NCBI GenBank assembly: GCA_030272585.1
Contig: BSYQ01000001.1
Coordinates: 1,178,001 to 1,242,000, forward strand
Source: Bryopsis sp. KO-2023
Lineage: Eukaryota; Chlorophyta; Ulvophyceae; Bryopsidales; Bryopsidaceae
Direction of reading: 5' to 3'
DNA: 64,000 bases
Below the pieces are notes generated by a model. That model saw nothing but the letters and a program-made list of their open reading frames with translations, was not told the origin of the DNA and searched no databases. Numbering within the stretch: the stretch's first letter is position 1; each line of letters begins with the position of its first letter. A program made the position numbers and the translations under genes. This document shows, one piece after another, positions 23,880-37,869 of the stretch.

Positions 23880-26807
23880 TCAATTCCCTCCATGAGTAAC
23901 TTGGTCCAGCACCTGAAAGAAACAAACAAACAAATTCTCAGCCCATTTTTCTGCAGTCTTTATTCAATCCCCCCCCAAAAAAAAATTGGACACAGAGCCT
24001 TTATGCAACCAATCCATATCACCTACACACTCACTTGTACCATCCTCTATATTCATGGGTTTCCACCAGACAGACGATGTTCACCAACCTTCAGAGCATC
24101 GTCCACTCTCTCTTTGAGCATGGCAGGGTTTTCCAACAGTGCAACCACGTCCTCCTGTTCCAGCTCCAGCAGCATCCCAGTGATTTTCGCCGCCCTGTCG
24201 ATGTTGTGCATCCTGATGAGAGCATACAGCTTTTCCCCAAGCATGATTTTCCGCTGGTCCAGGGGAACCGCTGCCAAAGACTCCGCAACAGTCATGTGGC
24301 CCGGAAAAAACTGTGGAGCTGGATACATTCTTGGGGCGGATGGTTGATGGCAAGCAGCTCCAGGGATCGCCTGGAAAACGAAATAATGCCCAATTCTTGT
24401 GAAAAACCACACATCAATCTCTCTCTCCTAACCTGGAGTTGAAATTACAAAGTTTTGTTTTGCCAGTTGAGCAAGCAATACCCTGTTGGAGCTTCTCCCT
24501 CTTCCCCCATAGTTGGATCGTCCACCTCGTCCTTGGTATCTCCCACCGCTTTGCCTTCCACCCCGGCCGCCATGGCCATGGTTGTTTCTGTTTCGAAATC
24601 CCTGAACAACATTCTGATTGCCAGGGATCGGGACTGGTCCAAATCCATTCTGGGATGGAAACCCAGCTGGTGGAGTTCCTGGCATCCCGTTCATATGTGC
24701 AGCAGGGTTGATGGCAGGGTTCATCATGGGGTTCGCCATCATGTGGGGATTCGTCATAAAATGAGCTGGCATTGGGTAGACCGGCAAAGCTCCAGATCCG
24801 GAGGACATGGATGGGATTTGCCCCTTGCCATCGCTGTTTTCCGGAGTGATGGAAGACATGCCAGCACCTTGTGTGAACAGCATTTGGTGCTCCCTGATGA
24901 GCTGAGCCCGGCGCTGTGCCTTGGGCTGGGCAATTGCTACGTAAAGTTGTCTGGAGCCCATCAGCCGGCCATTCATTTCCATCAGAGCTCTGGATGCCTC
25001 TTCCAGAGTTCTGAAACAGACGAACCCGAATCCTCGGCTGACGCCCGTCAAGTCCTTCATAATCTGGATGATGCAAAAACCCACATGTTCATTAGGAAAA
25101 CTGCTGAAAACTGGAGGAATCAGTCAAGGAAGGAAATTGTGAACAGGGTTTCTGGTCACCTTGGAGGAAGTGATTTCTCCAAAATGTGCAAACATGGCCT
25201 TGAAAGACTCGTCATCGATGCTGGGCTCGATATTCTTCACATACAGATTCTTCCCATGAATTTTTTGCTGCATGTCAGATTGGATGTTCTCAAATCTGCA
25301 AGCAATGTAAAAATCGATCAGTACAGAATTCATCCTCAACGGGACGTATTTCGACGCTGGATCGATTGCAACACACCCACCTTTCGCGGAGCATTCTCTG
25401 TCTGTCCATTTTCTTCTGCGCTTTGGCGACGAACATCACCACTCCATCGATGATCCTACCGTTCATGCTCTCGATCGCCCGTGCGGCGGACCGGGGTTCC
25501 TTGAAATTCACGAATCCATAGCCTTTCTTCGATCCTTCTCCCTGCGACGAGAACACACGAGGGGCTAGGATGCGAATGGCCAATACCCTGGACGATAACC
25601 CCACTCGCCACACCCACGATTGCCTACCTCTGGCAGCCAGACGCAAGTGATTTCGCCGAACTCATCGAAGAATTTCCAGAGCGCGTCCACAGTGTCGACG
25701 GTTCTAGGGAGGTTCTTGACGTATATGTTCGTGTAGCTGAGATGGCGGGTGGGGCGAACGTCTTTCCTAACGTGGTGCACGACGACGAGTTTGGATCCGC
25801 TGAGAAGCATGCCGTGGGCTCTCTCGACGGCCTTGGAAGCGCAGGCCGCCTGCTCATACTGAACATATCCGTAGCCGAGGCTCACTCCAGACCTATCGCA
25901 AACCACCTTGGCCGAGGAGATCTTCCCGAACACTTCGAAAGTATCGTGCAGTGTGCGAGAATCGACCTCCAAGGGCAGGCCCTGGAAACACAAACGACCA
26001 AACTTTTGATATGCTCAAGCCGATCTTTCGTCGCGTTTTAGGAATGGTAGCGCTGCCTGCTACCAGGGGGAGCGGGATCTCACCTTGATGTAAACGTTGC
26101 CGACTCCGTTCTTCAGGCTGGACTTGTCGGTTTTGGTGAGCATCACTCGGATGGCTTTGTTCTTGAGCTTGGTGTAAGACAGCTCCTCGACAGCCTTCGA
26201 AGCTGGGAAAAAAAACAGTGAGACGCTTTAGAAACAGGATCATGCCACATCTCAGTGGATGGATCGCAACTGTGACCCGCGACGGAAAAACACGACTTGA
26301 CAGAAATAGACACCAGAGAAGGGGCAACGAACACCGCAGCCGAAAGGCTCACCAGGATCCGTGCCTGGTATCGGCACAAAGTTCACGTAGGCGTGGCCAC
26401 GGCTCTGCCTCCCAACCGCATCTCTGCAAACTCGAACTGATCCCACCTGGCCAACCTGCAAACACAGAACATAGACGTCAAAACTCCTCGACACGCAACA
26501 GCTCAAGGATCTTTCAAGGCGTACGCCTCGCAAGGATCTGGAGATCGTTCCCCAAGCAGAAACGAAAAAGTACTCAAAAGATGCCAAGGGATTGGGGGAG
26601 AACTGTCGGGGATCACCCACGGGCCCCCCCAAAGCTACATATACTCTTGTCGACCTTGCTGCACAAGCTAGGCCCGATACAATCCCACCAGCTGGGGCGT
26701 TCAAGGATGATCACCTTCGAAAACACCTCGAATAGCAAGTTTTCGTCGACGCTTTGCTCAAGGTCCCCCACGAACACAGAGTAGTTGACTGTTGGAGGCG
26801 GAGCCAT
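23880..26807 (-). CDS. PABP: Cytoplasmic poly(A)-binding protein (four RRMs plus MLLE/PABC domain)
   Basis: The ATG at 26807 opens MAPPPTVNYSVFVGDLEQ, the RNP2 strand of RRM1; RGHAYVNF is its RNP1. RRM2 (GNVYIK, LGYGYVQYE), RRM3 (TNIYVKNLPR, KKGYGFVNFK) and RRM4 (KNLYVKNIEP, RGFGFVCFR) follow in separate exons. Next come the linker QRRAQLIREHQMLF, a Met/Pro-rich and then RGG-rich stretch, and the C-terminal MLLE domain (LGEKLYALIRMHN, KITGMLLELEQEDVVALLE). The last coding exon is very short (23880-23912); splicing AAG|GTTGGT at 24089 to CAG|GTGC gives LKVLDQVTHGGN. The protein binds mRNA poly(A) tails and bridges to eIF4G and to PAM2-motif partners. Confidence 0.95.
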
Positions 26808-28990
26808 GGTGCGAAAAACAATTCCCCCGCCGCTACGCGCACACACAAATGGAGCAGTTCTGGATTCAACGATGGACAGAAGACCTCAGAAGAATGCTGC
26901 CCAGCGCTGCTCGGCGGGCCTACAAAAGGCAATTTCTGGACGGACAGCCGAGTCAACGAATCAATGCAATACGTGGTGCGCCTTTCGCAAAGGAATGGCG
27001 TGTTCGTCAATTATCCAGTTTGATGAAGCCGTTTATCTGTGTCTGCATTGTGACTTCACCACCTGTTGCGGCGAACAGGCCGCTGTACTGGGTTGAAGAA
27101 AACTAACCGCTGGAAACTGACACACACAAGGTGGATTTGGGGCCATTTTAACGCACACACAGAGACACACAAGGTACGATCGACTTTTCTCATGGCGATT
27201 GTTTGCAAAGACAGGCCAGCGACACATTATTTTCTTTCTTCTTTTTACATAAGGCTTCTGTGGGACACCCCACCCAAAATTCACACTACACAGCAGATTT
27301 ACAACAGATTCGTACAGACCCCCTTTTTTAAAAAAGACAAGAAGGACGAAAAACAATCCAATCATTCGTTCTGCTATTCCTGGGTCCACACCCCAAAAGC
27401 TGACCCTCCAAATAAGGATTCCCTGTCCAATGAGTCTCTGTCAGACAGGGCAATTCCCCGCTCCCCAAGTTTTTTCTTCCTGATTTTTTTCTTCTCAATA
27501 ATACCCAAGTTTCAGGGTTGATAGTAAATTTTCCTGGACTCAACACCAATCTCTCCTGGAAACTTCAGTGAAAACACCCAGCCAAAATTCTAAAAAAAAC
27601 ACCCAAACAACACACAACAGACCCAGCGTTAACCTCATACTTTAATCTGATTTTTTTTGTCTTTTACTTCCATTTTTGTTTGTTTGTTTTTCTCTTTTCT
27701 TGCTTGCTTTTTTTTTTTTTTTTGAAACCCCCCAACCCCCCCTTCTTTTTTTTTCCAACCCCCCAAAATTGTGTCTTCTGTTTTTCTTTTTTTTTTTTCC
27801 TCTTTTTTTTTTTTTTTGCTCAATACCCTTCCACAAAGCAGAGTACAAAATCGTAAGGAATTTGTTTGTTTTGTTTTTAGACCCACCATCGAATACAAAA
27901 GCACATCTTCATTGAAATGTGCTTTCCTGTACACCATGCAATTCCCAACGAAAAAAAACAAAAAAAGAAAATCCACAAAGGGAAGCAAACAATAGCAACA
28001 TTTCTTCAGCTCATAGAAATTCATTGCTGGGGACTCCTTTTTTCTTCTGTTTTCTTTCTTTTTTTTCCCTTTTTTTTTTGGAAACCCTATTGTGCCTTGC
28101 TTCCCTTTGTTTTTGAATTAAAGTTTCCAATCAATAACCCCAGCAACCAATTCTCCATCAACACGGTAGCAAAAATCCGCGCAACAGAACACCACCTTGA
28201 CATTGAAAAATCTAAACCTCCAGACCCAATCCTTAACAAAAGAAATTGAGAAAGAAGGCGCAAGATAGACAATACAAGGTTCAAAAACGAACAAAACAGT
28301 GTCATATTTAGATTCCAGAAATTTTCTTCACACACATCTCTCTTCTCTTCTCTTCTCTTGCCTTTTTTTTTTTCTTTTTCCTTTTTTCCTTTCTTTGTTC
28401 GTTCTCATCACAGCCAACCCCGACCCAACTAACCTGGCATGGGATTGTACCTTGGTCAAAACTCACCGAGATTCCTCCACCCCAAAAAAGACACAATTTT
28501 TTTTTCCATATTCCCAACCGTCATCCCCCTTTTTTTTTCTTGTCCCTCGATGGGACATTCTGGACAAAGGAAATCAAGCTTCCCACTTCCCCTTCTGCCA
28601 GTCACTCTTGTCACACTTTTTCTTGTCAGATTTTTTCTTCAGAAAAAAAAGCGTTCATTAATCCTTCCCCTCTCCCTTTTCTGCTCCCTCCTTTCCCAGA
28701 ATCAGACCCTTCCCCAGCTCATATCCCTGTCCATTTCGATTTTTTTTTCATCTTTTTTTTTGTATAATATATTTTTCCCTCCCCTGTCGTCCCTACGTTT
28801 TCCGTCACGATAACAAATATCATCGAGACATTTTTTTTTCCCTGCCGTTTTTTTTTTCCTTCCTGGGGTCAGAACTCCATAGCCTCTCCATGCCACATAC
28901 AGGACAAAAGGGAACTAAAAAAAAATTACTATTTTACAACATCTTCTCAAAAACCCCCTGAGTTTGAATTGTTGATTCAACGGGGGCGGG
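26808..28990. other. Intergenic upstream of PABP and downstream of the kinase gene
   Basis: It starts with the PABP promoter side. From about 27600 to 28870 it is dominated by poly-T and T/C-rich tracts, including a TCTCT repeat near 28340. Open frames here are low-complexity Phe- or Lys-rich artefacts. No gene is supported. Confidence 0.55.
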
Positions 28991-30825
<1,835 letters not shown>

Positions 30826-31546
30826 TTTCCCGCAAACTGGTCCCCTCCAAAAGCAGCCCGACTAACCTACTTCGCGTGGGAATTCCTTCTCTGTCCTTTC
30901 TCCCGTTGGTTGCACTTCTACACGCACTGTTCGTGTTTTTTCTTTGTTTTGTTTTTTTCCTTTTTTCGCACCCCCCCAATAAAAAGAGCTGTTAGCAATA
31001 TGCAACGATGGATAACGGTTTCCACCTGCGTGCCAACGGTTGTAGCGGGCTGAGAAAAAACTGTTTTCCCTCGAGAAGTCATCAGCTCCATTGCCTTGCG
31101 CAGGACCTACGTGGCCCACGGGACAAGGGACACGTTGCAACACCCAGTACCGATGTGGAATCCAATCTGTTGTTCTGCTCCTGTAATCGTCCCATCAGTT
31201 GTGTTTCTGTGCTGCATTTCAGCATCCGATTCTTCATTGCGATCTTGGAAGGGCACCACGATTGGTTGAAAGGCAAAACAAGGCCAGGAATTCAGGCTAT
31301 TCTGTTCTGCATACTGGTTGTGGATGTACTGGTGGTTTTGTCCAGACCTGTTGGCCCCAATTGCATCCTGGTTGTGGATGTGTTGGTGTATGCATAGATG
31401 AAACTGGCACCATGTATTTCTGCATTCATCAAGGTGGAATGATGGCTGATGGTCAGACTGGAAGCATGCGTTTCCAAGTTTGGAAGTCATTATTACACCA
31501 ATACAATACAAGTCTTTAATCGGTTGTTGGGGATGCCGACGATGCA
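30826..31546. other. Intergenic between kinase 5' end and YIP1 3' end
   Basis: It holds the kinase promoter side and the YIP1 3' UTR. There is an imperfect duplication of a CTGGTTGTGGATGT segment around 31314-31384. No gene is recognised. Confidence 0.5.
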
Positions 31547-33072
31547 TCAATAAATCGTCAATACGGCGAAAATGCTGTAAACCAAAAAGCAAGGGTATGC
31601 CACGAGGCTTCTCTGGTCCTCCAGGCAAGGAGAGCGTCGAACGAATAAGCCAGATGCAACGAAAGTGCTCCAAACGACACATATGCATCCTGCAGCTGCC
31701 CGAACCATCTGTAGTCTGGTGAAGGGACCAAAAACACAATTCTCAAGACAGTGGAAAAGGAAAACTAGATCCTACTGGATATGATTCCCTTGACCAATAG
31801 CATTTAACGTTTAAATAACATTTTAATCAGTAACAAAAAATTAAAATGCATCCTACAGATCAACCGGAATTAGTCATTGGACAACAAAGGTAGGGACCTG
31901 TTTACAATCACGTTGTGTGCAAAATTTGCATTGGATTATTTTCACTGCATAAAAGGGGAATCTACTGTGCAGAGGACACGTAAGCAGCAACACACCCAGG
32001 CATCATCAAGGCCAGTCCAGATAGGCCGACGATCGGGATGAGACAATAACCAACAAGACAGCAGCAGCTGTACAGAACGATGGAGTGGCCATCAGGGTTG
32101 CCCTGCCCTGCGAGCTGGTTCACCACAAAGAACAGAATTGCAGATGCAACCACACTCCATCCAAGAATAATTCCGAAATGAAGCTTTCCCATCTGCAACA
32201 AAAAAACACCGACAAAATTGACCGGAAGGACAAGGAACTCTTCCCCCCCACCGGAAATGTTGCATTTCTGGCAAAAATGGTGGATATTGAACACCCCATT
32301 TCATACTGTTTGATATCAACTCAAAGAAAAAGTAAAATAGGGCAGTAGATGTGGGGAATTTTGGCACTTAATGCAGACAGTACATTGCGTTACATTAGCA
32401 CATGTTTCACAGTGAAGAGTTTTTGAAATTCTTATCAGTTCAGTTCACTGATAAGCTCAACAGGAAGATCTCAACTTGTTCATATGGATAAATGAAAAAA
32501 AAAAGGTAAATTGCCCACATCAGCCAAACTTCATCTGGTCATGTCTTTGATGGACTTGCAGCAATAGAAATCAACACTAAGAAAAGACAACTGTGGCTGC
32601 ATACACATCAATATTGGTTTCTGAGTGAAATCAAAATATTCACCATTAAATGCAGGGCCCCGAGCAATGCTGCAAACAGGAGGGCTCCACCCATGTCAAG
32701 GTCTTCTAGATGCTGAGAGCTGGTTTTCAAAGTGATCACAGCCTTTGTTTTTTTCAAAATACCGGCGAGGTCGATCCCAAGTTCTGCACACAAAGCAGAT
32801 CCCCCTTGGACACCACCAACTTTGGACACCAGAACAAGAAACCCAGATCCGAACCAACACAGGTGATCAGGAAGCCGTTTCAAAGCAATAATCGTTTTTG
32901 CTTCGACAAGATAAGTCTTACCTTCGAGTAAGGGTGGTTCGTCCTCGAAGCTGTCGTTATAGCCCCCCTGTGGGGGGGTGTATTGAGCATATTGTTGCGG
33001 CGTCGAATAAGCGGGCGGGCCGCTGTACCAATCTTGCTGCCCAGGTTGCACTCCCAAACTGAACTCAGCCAT
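31547..33072 (-). CDS. YIP1-family Golgi/ER membrane protein (YIPF5-like)
   Basis: Exon 1 (32922-33072) encodes MAEFSLGVQPGQQDWYSGPP and FEDEPPLLE, the Tyr/Pro-rich N-terminus seen in YIPF5/YIP1. The next exon begins ELGIDLAGILKKT and enters the first membrane helix (GGALLFAALLGALHL). A third exon gives KLHFGIILGWSVVASAILFFV and CCLVGYCLIPIVGLSGLALM. It ends at 31966 in phase 2 and joins the last exon (31547-31715), which encodes WSTFVASGLFV and LVAYPCFLVYSIFAVLTIY. YIP1 proteins bind Rab GTPases and act in ER-to-Golgi vesicle formation. The last exon is in a different frame from the longest open frame there and was chosen by family similarity and splice phase. Confidence 0.9.
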
Positions 33073-33282
33073 TTCTTATCAAGCACTGCTTCGAATCGAG
33101 GAAGCCGGAAAGCGTCGGGTGCAGAAAAACCTCTATAGACGGCAATGACGTCCGGCTCAGCTTCGTACGTCAGTCATACGGTACATTGCAGGACAGACAA
33201 TAAATTGTGAACTCGCGAACTCTGGGTTTCTTGATTTCGTGATGCGTTCTGCTCGCCGATATCCGAAGAATCAGGCGTCGAC

Positions 33283-34945
33283 ATGGAAAGACAAGGTGTC
33301 GTTGCTTCACAGGGTCGAATAAGGAAACGCGAAACTCTTACTGTCGCGGTTTCGGGAGCTGACGGGTTTTGGTTTTTTTTGTGGCCGGTCGTCAGGTGCG
33401 CGAGGATTGTCGTCGCCGGGCGAGGGAACAGCGAGATGTGTGGCTGGGTCGATTGAGAGAGGCTCGTGACACGTCTTTGGAAAAGGTTGGTTGAATCAGC
33501 ACATCAGCTGCTCAAGTAGTTGCGCACTGGACACAGAGCCCAACAAAAACAGGAAAAGGCCTGAATTGAGAAACTGACCCCCCCCACACACACACTTATT
33601 GGGAAAAAGAGGGGCAGAGGAAGCTATCATCTCAGGGTTGAATGATGCTTCACCAAAACCCACGCACTTCACTGCCCCCCCCCCCCCCCCCCCCCCTCCC
33701 TCTCACCGTCCAACCCCCAGTGATGAAGTTTGTGCGATGGAGTTTCACACACAATTAAAAAACTACCCGGTTGGGTGCATAATTGACTCTTGTTTGCATG
33801 CAGGCCATTATATCATCCGAAATCCGGGGCATAGTGGATGCTGCTCTTGCAGCAGGGGTGACCGAACCTGCAGCGATGAGCGTTGAGAATGAGATATTCG
33901 AAAAGGATGTCGCTGCACCGCTGAATGAGGCCGAATATGCGAAACAGATAAACGAATTTGAAGAGATGCTGTTCACGGAGTTTATGAGCAGCTATTCAGA
34001 TTTAAGGGCTGAAATCAACAGGGAAACCTTGCTGAGGGAGAGTGATATGGAGCTGATGCCAGGTCCAGAAGGTGATAAGGATTCATGGGCCTCATCTGCA
34101 GATACATCCAAATAAGCATGTTAAAAAACCGATTTAGTCAATTCACTTTTTTGTGTGGTGGCAAAAGGGTTGTCAGGAATGTTCAGCAATTCAATGCTAC
34201 TCGTGTATTACTCGTATTGCTGAACATCTCCGTTTTAGCATTTCCTTGCAAGATTTCTGGAGCGATGGACCGACTGCAGCAAGTTTCCACCACAGCATTG
34301 TTCGGATATCAATACAACCCGTAGCACAAATTCATGCATGTAATATCGGGGATGCTTTCTATATAATTAAAAAGAATGAAAATCGTTTGTCTTTTTTCCG
34401 AAACTTATAAAACGACAGGTCTTCTAAGGCAGCGGATTGCTTTGTCAGAGGAAGCCTCCAGCAGCGATGTTGTTTGTCCGATTTGCCGTCGAGCCGGCCT
34501 CCAACTCCGGGATCACACAGTGTCTTGCCCTGTCGATGGTTTCCAGATTGATCTCAGCATGGAGGGATTAGGAGAGGAAGATTTCAAACAACGCCTGGCT
34601 GATGCCTACAGGGTGAGAAAATTTAGCTGAACCCGTGGAAATGCAAGGTTGCGAAAGGAATCATCATGGCCATTTTCCAGTCGTCAATGAGCATTGATGC
34701 TTTCTTTTTCTTATATGTTGGGACGGGGTGTTGCAAAAATTTTGCTGCTGTTTTGCATCATATGCATCTGCTGGCTTCTTGAGATTTTTTTAAATGGATG
34801 ATTTGAATATGATGCCCCTTTGGATGTCCAGGATCATAATGTGGGCTGTGGAGGCATCTTGGAATTTCGCATGGATGAGCGATTTGGCACACCAAATTTG
34901 TTTGCTTTTTGCGATGAGTGTAATTTCCTTCAGGTCGTTATTTGA
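33283..34945 (+). CDS. RPA-interacting protein (RIP/RPAIN family)
   Basis: An exon after the acceptor near 33395 encodes VREDCRRRAREQRDVWLGRL, resembling the basic N-terminal helix that contacts importin in RPAIN. The exon from 33804 encodes AIISSEIRGIVDAALAAG and an acidic middle part. The exon at about 34420-34612 has CPICRRAGLQLRDHTVSCP and the last gives FAFCDECNFLQVVI, together a C-terminal zinc-binding module (CxxC, C, CxxC). RPAIN escorts replication protein A into the nucleus. The first coding exon and start codon are uncertain: the ATG at 33283 is the best nearby candidate, but its frame does not run straight into the second exon. Confidence 0.8.
33678..33699. repeat. Poly-C run (about 20 nt)
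   Basis: A near-uninterrupted C tract in an intron of the RPA-interacting protein gene. The complementary strand is a long G run and could fold as a G-quadruplex. Confidence 0.9.
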
Positions 34946-35516
34946 TATCGCAGGCACGTTCACCTCTTGATTCTTATCATCGATAAATGTGTGGCAATCA
35001 ATTTCTTCCCAGAATTGTTACTGTTTGTTGCATCCTTCCTGCCCAGCTCTGTTAATCCAGGTTTTTGATTCTAGGCTTGCGAAAAAGAAAAAGAGCCAGG
35101 CCAAGGCTTGTTTTTCTTTCCTAATCAATTTTGTATAATTTTTGCGGGCACTGGTACAATGAGGAGCTGTTTTTTCCCTGGCTGGTTTTCTATGTTCATG
35201 TGAGTACTTCGAAGCAGCTTTTGACAGAACTAATAATAGCTGAGGTCGTTCGATGATCCACAGGTGGTCGTTGGCCGGGGTGGTCAATATGGGGCTCAGG
35301 ATTTACTCCACCCAGGTACTCAATTTCCTCCAGAGACACAGCTGGGAAAAGCTTCTCCAAATTCTCAAATCAACAAGCACAACATATGTTTTATATTATG
35401 ATGATTTGGCAGGTATTTTGATACAGCATAAGAAACCATTTCTTCGGTGGTGGGCTCCCCACATGAGGATTGTGTGTTTTTGCTCGATTAACTCAGGTAG
35501 AAATAACGAGGATAGA

Positions 35517-36179
35517 ATGGTGGAGGGTGATCTTTTTTCACTGACCCCCGGTGCTATTTTTGACATCATGGAGCAGCTGTACTCCGCCTATCCGGACTCC
35601 CATTTAAAACATCTATCGAAACAGCAAATGGAGTTTGAAAGCGGCGAAACCAAAACCTCGCTGGTCTATGGGGAGCTGACGTTCGCGTCGCTGTGTTCGG
35701 TGCTGAGAGAGGCTTTGCGCTTTGCTCCATCGGATCGTGACTTAGTGTTTTATGATTTGGGGTCGGGGGCTGGAAAACAAGTTATAGCTGCTGCACTGGT
35801 CGAACCCAGGATCACCGTAGCCAAGGGCATCGAAATTATTCCAGGAATGGATGAAATTGCAAACACCGTTCTTTCCCGATTGAAAACTGAGTTTTTGCTG
35901 GCCTATGACTTCCCCCCTGAAAAAGAAATCGAGTTCATGTGTGGGGATATTTTCACACTGGGTTGGTCGGATGGAAATGTGTTGCTGCTGAATTCCACCT
36001 GCTTTTCGAGGAGGATGATGGCCAACGTGCAGGAAATTATTTTGAGGGATCTGGAGGTGGGCTCGGTGGTCATAACTTTGACGAAGAAATTCACGGATCC
36101 AAGAATCAGAGAAATGGCGTGTTTAGAGAGGAGAATGACATGGGGCCGAGCTCATGTCTATATCTACCAATTGGGTTAG
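35517..36179 (+). CDS. DOT1-like class I SAM-dependent methyltransferase
   Basis: The frame from MVEGDLFSLTPGAIFDIMEQ contains VYGELTFASLCSVL (the DOT1 YGE loop), FYDLGSGAGKQVIAAAL (SAM motif I), GIEIIPGM (ribose-binding acid), FMCGDIF, and LLLNSTCFS at the place where DOT1 has its NNFAF motif. It ends with RRMTWGRAHVYIYQLG. DOT1 methylates histone H3 lysine 79; this protein is only about 220 residues and carries no nucleosome-binding tail, so its substrate cannot be inferred. The frame is open upstream to 35253, but an acceptor-like AACTCAG at about 35490-35496 suggests an unplaced 5' exon. It follows the RPA-interacting gene on the same strand. Confidence 0.78.
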   Translation: MVEGDLFSLTPGAIFDIMEQLYSAYPDSHLKHLSKQQMEFESGETKTSLVYGELTFASLCSVLREALRFAPSDRDLVFYDLGSGAGKQVIAAALVEPRITVAKGIEIIPGMDEIANTVLSRLKTEFLLAYDFPPEKEIEFMCGDIFTLGWSDGNVLLLNSTCFSRRMMANVQEIILRDLEVGSVVITLTKKFTDPRIREMACLERRMTWGRAHVYIYQLG

Positions 36180-36846
36180 GGAAATCAGCAACTCAACAGG
36201 ATTCGCAGGATGTATTCTTTTCTTTTTTTGTTTTGCCTGGGAAAAAAGATTGTCCTTCAAGTTTAGCTTTCAGTGGTATGGGCTATTAGGTTTTTTCTTG
36301 ACATTTCGATGTTACTTTCAAGTCAAGTCTTCGCCAACATTTCCAAAAATCATGAATGCACTGCATGTAGATGGGCTAAATTCCAATTATTGCTTTGTTG
36401 TTTCGGTGTTTAACTTGGGGCCAGTGACGAGCAATGTACAACGAGTGGATGTGGAGAAGACCGAAAAAGATCAAAAAAGAGTGACCAGTTCGTCCAAATA
36501 AATGTTGGAAATCACCATTTCCCTCTTGCCCCCCTTTCAGCAAGAGATCATATGCCCAAATCCGAAAGAATATTTTCCTTGCCCGTCAGTTGCATCACCA
36601 ATCCTGTTGTGTAGGATCTGCAGTCATGTCGCAACAGGCTCAGCATCGGATCCCATTTCCTGAAATACCAGATGAACAAACTGTGATCCCCGAAGCAATT
36701 TCACTAATAACCGCAGCCTCCCTTTTTGTTGTGAGCTTTTTTTTGTCAAGCAGGTGGAATTCACTTACTCGTTGAATTCGGTCAACGCAAGGCCCGGGTC
36801 TGTCATAAGAGTTTGCCCCACATACCTTCAACCACCACCAAAAACC
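36180..36846. other. Convergent intergenic region
   Basis: It lies between the methyltransferase stop and the stop of the minus-strand unknown gene. An open frame to 36501 on the plus strand lies in a different frame from the methyltransferase and shows no motif. Nothing else is recognised. Confidence 0.45.
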
Positions 36847-37687
36847 TCACAGGTCAATCTGCACCAGCTTCTTTTTCTCAAAAAGGAATGATGCCACTCT
36901 GGTACAACGAATAGCTCAGAAAACTACAAAAGAAAAAAAAAAACAGGAAAAATCTCCTCAACGTTGTGTTGCACCATGTCATGAGCCAATGGTATTACTC
37001 GAGGGCATTACTCACCATTTTCTGCAATCCGGTTGAGAGGCTAGTTTGAGCTGCCTGACTTCCCCTTTGATAAGAAAATCCCTTCTTCAAGCACTCGTTC
37101 GAACCAATAGGACTTGCTTTCTGAACATCACACATTGGTACCTTGCGCGCTCCCCCCCGACAGCAAACTCACGGCTGTTTCAGGGTTCAAGGGGTCGATG
37201 GGTAGAAAATCACACAACCACATCTGAACATCGAAAACAGATCCATCATAAGCATTTCACAACAATCCGTTTCATGAAATTGAACCACATCAATGACTTC
37301 ACCAATAGAATTACACAAGTTATCTAACAACACCCAAATCGTCCCTTTGACAATTCACGATCAACTGCAGGTCGAGTTCGATCAAAATTTAGTAAATGCA
37401 AGTCTGGATTTCCCATTTCGCCAGCAACTGACCTCATTCTCGGATTCTTGAACAAGCACCATACAGTGAAGGGCCAATTCTTGTGGATAGAGAGGCCCCA
37501 TGGCTTTCTCCAACACCTCCCAGCCCACCAGAGGTTTTTTCATCACATATACTTCAGCAAGTTGTGATCGAATTCGACTCGTTCGCACTCTCAATCGACT
37601 CCTTTCCAACGTGCCCCAGCCATTACGATCAAAGATTCCTTTACGATTGCTGTTGGAGCATCCCCCTGAGAAGTGTGTGAGCGACAT
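36847..37687 (-). CDS. Unrecognised small conserved-looking protein (about five exons)
   Basis: I do not recognise the family. The first exon (about 37431-37687) encodes MSLTHFSGGCSNSNRKG and, later, VYVMKKPLVGWEVLEKAMG and LYPQELALHCMVLVQES before a GT donor. Plausible downstream exons are at about 37330-37365, about 37165-37215 (WLCDFLPIDPLNPETA, then GTGAGT), about 37019-37095 (LKKGFSYQRGSQAAQ, then GTGAGT) and 36847-36897 (VASFLFEKKKLVQIDL, stop). No signal peptide, membrane segment or catalytic motif is evident. It is divergent from the TFIIIC-type gene with under 200 bp between starts. The exon chain is inferred by hand. Confidence 0.45.
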
Positions 37688-37869
37688 GTCGATTCAGAGA
37701 GGGTGGCTTGTGGGGAAGAGAACGAAAAAATTTCGGTTGAATGGTTCTGACAGAATCACGTCATTCTATAGCTGGCTGACTTTCTCAAGAAGATTCGGGC
37801 CCTGCGAAAATCGTCGTGTCGATATCGGTAGTCCAGCGCGACTGGTTGCGTGGTTAGAAACTTTGCTCT

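Noticed and set aside
27635..28024. Lys-rich and Phe-rich frames on both strands (27.6-28.9 kb)
   Set aside because: They are translations of poly-T/poly-A tracts; no domain, no splice logic.
31107..31739. 210-codon minus-strand frame over the YIP1 3' end
   Set aside because: A different frame of the same DNA gives the YIP1 C-terminus with correct splice phase and family similarity.
33660..33720. CRISPR-like or regulatory repeat at the poly-C tract
   Set aside because: A simple homopolymer in a eukaryotic intron; there are no spaced repeats.
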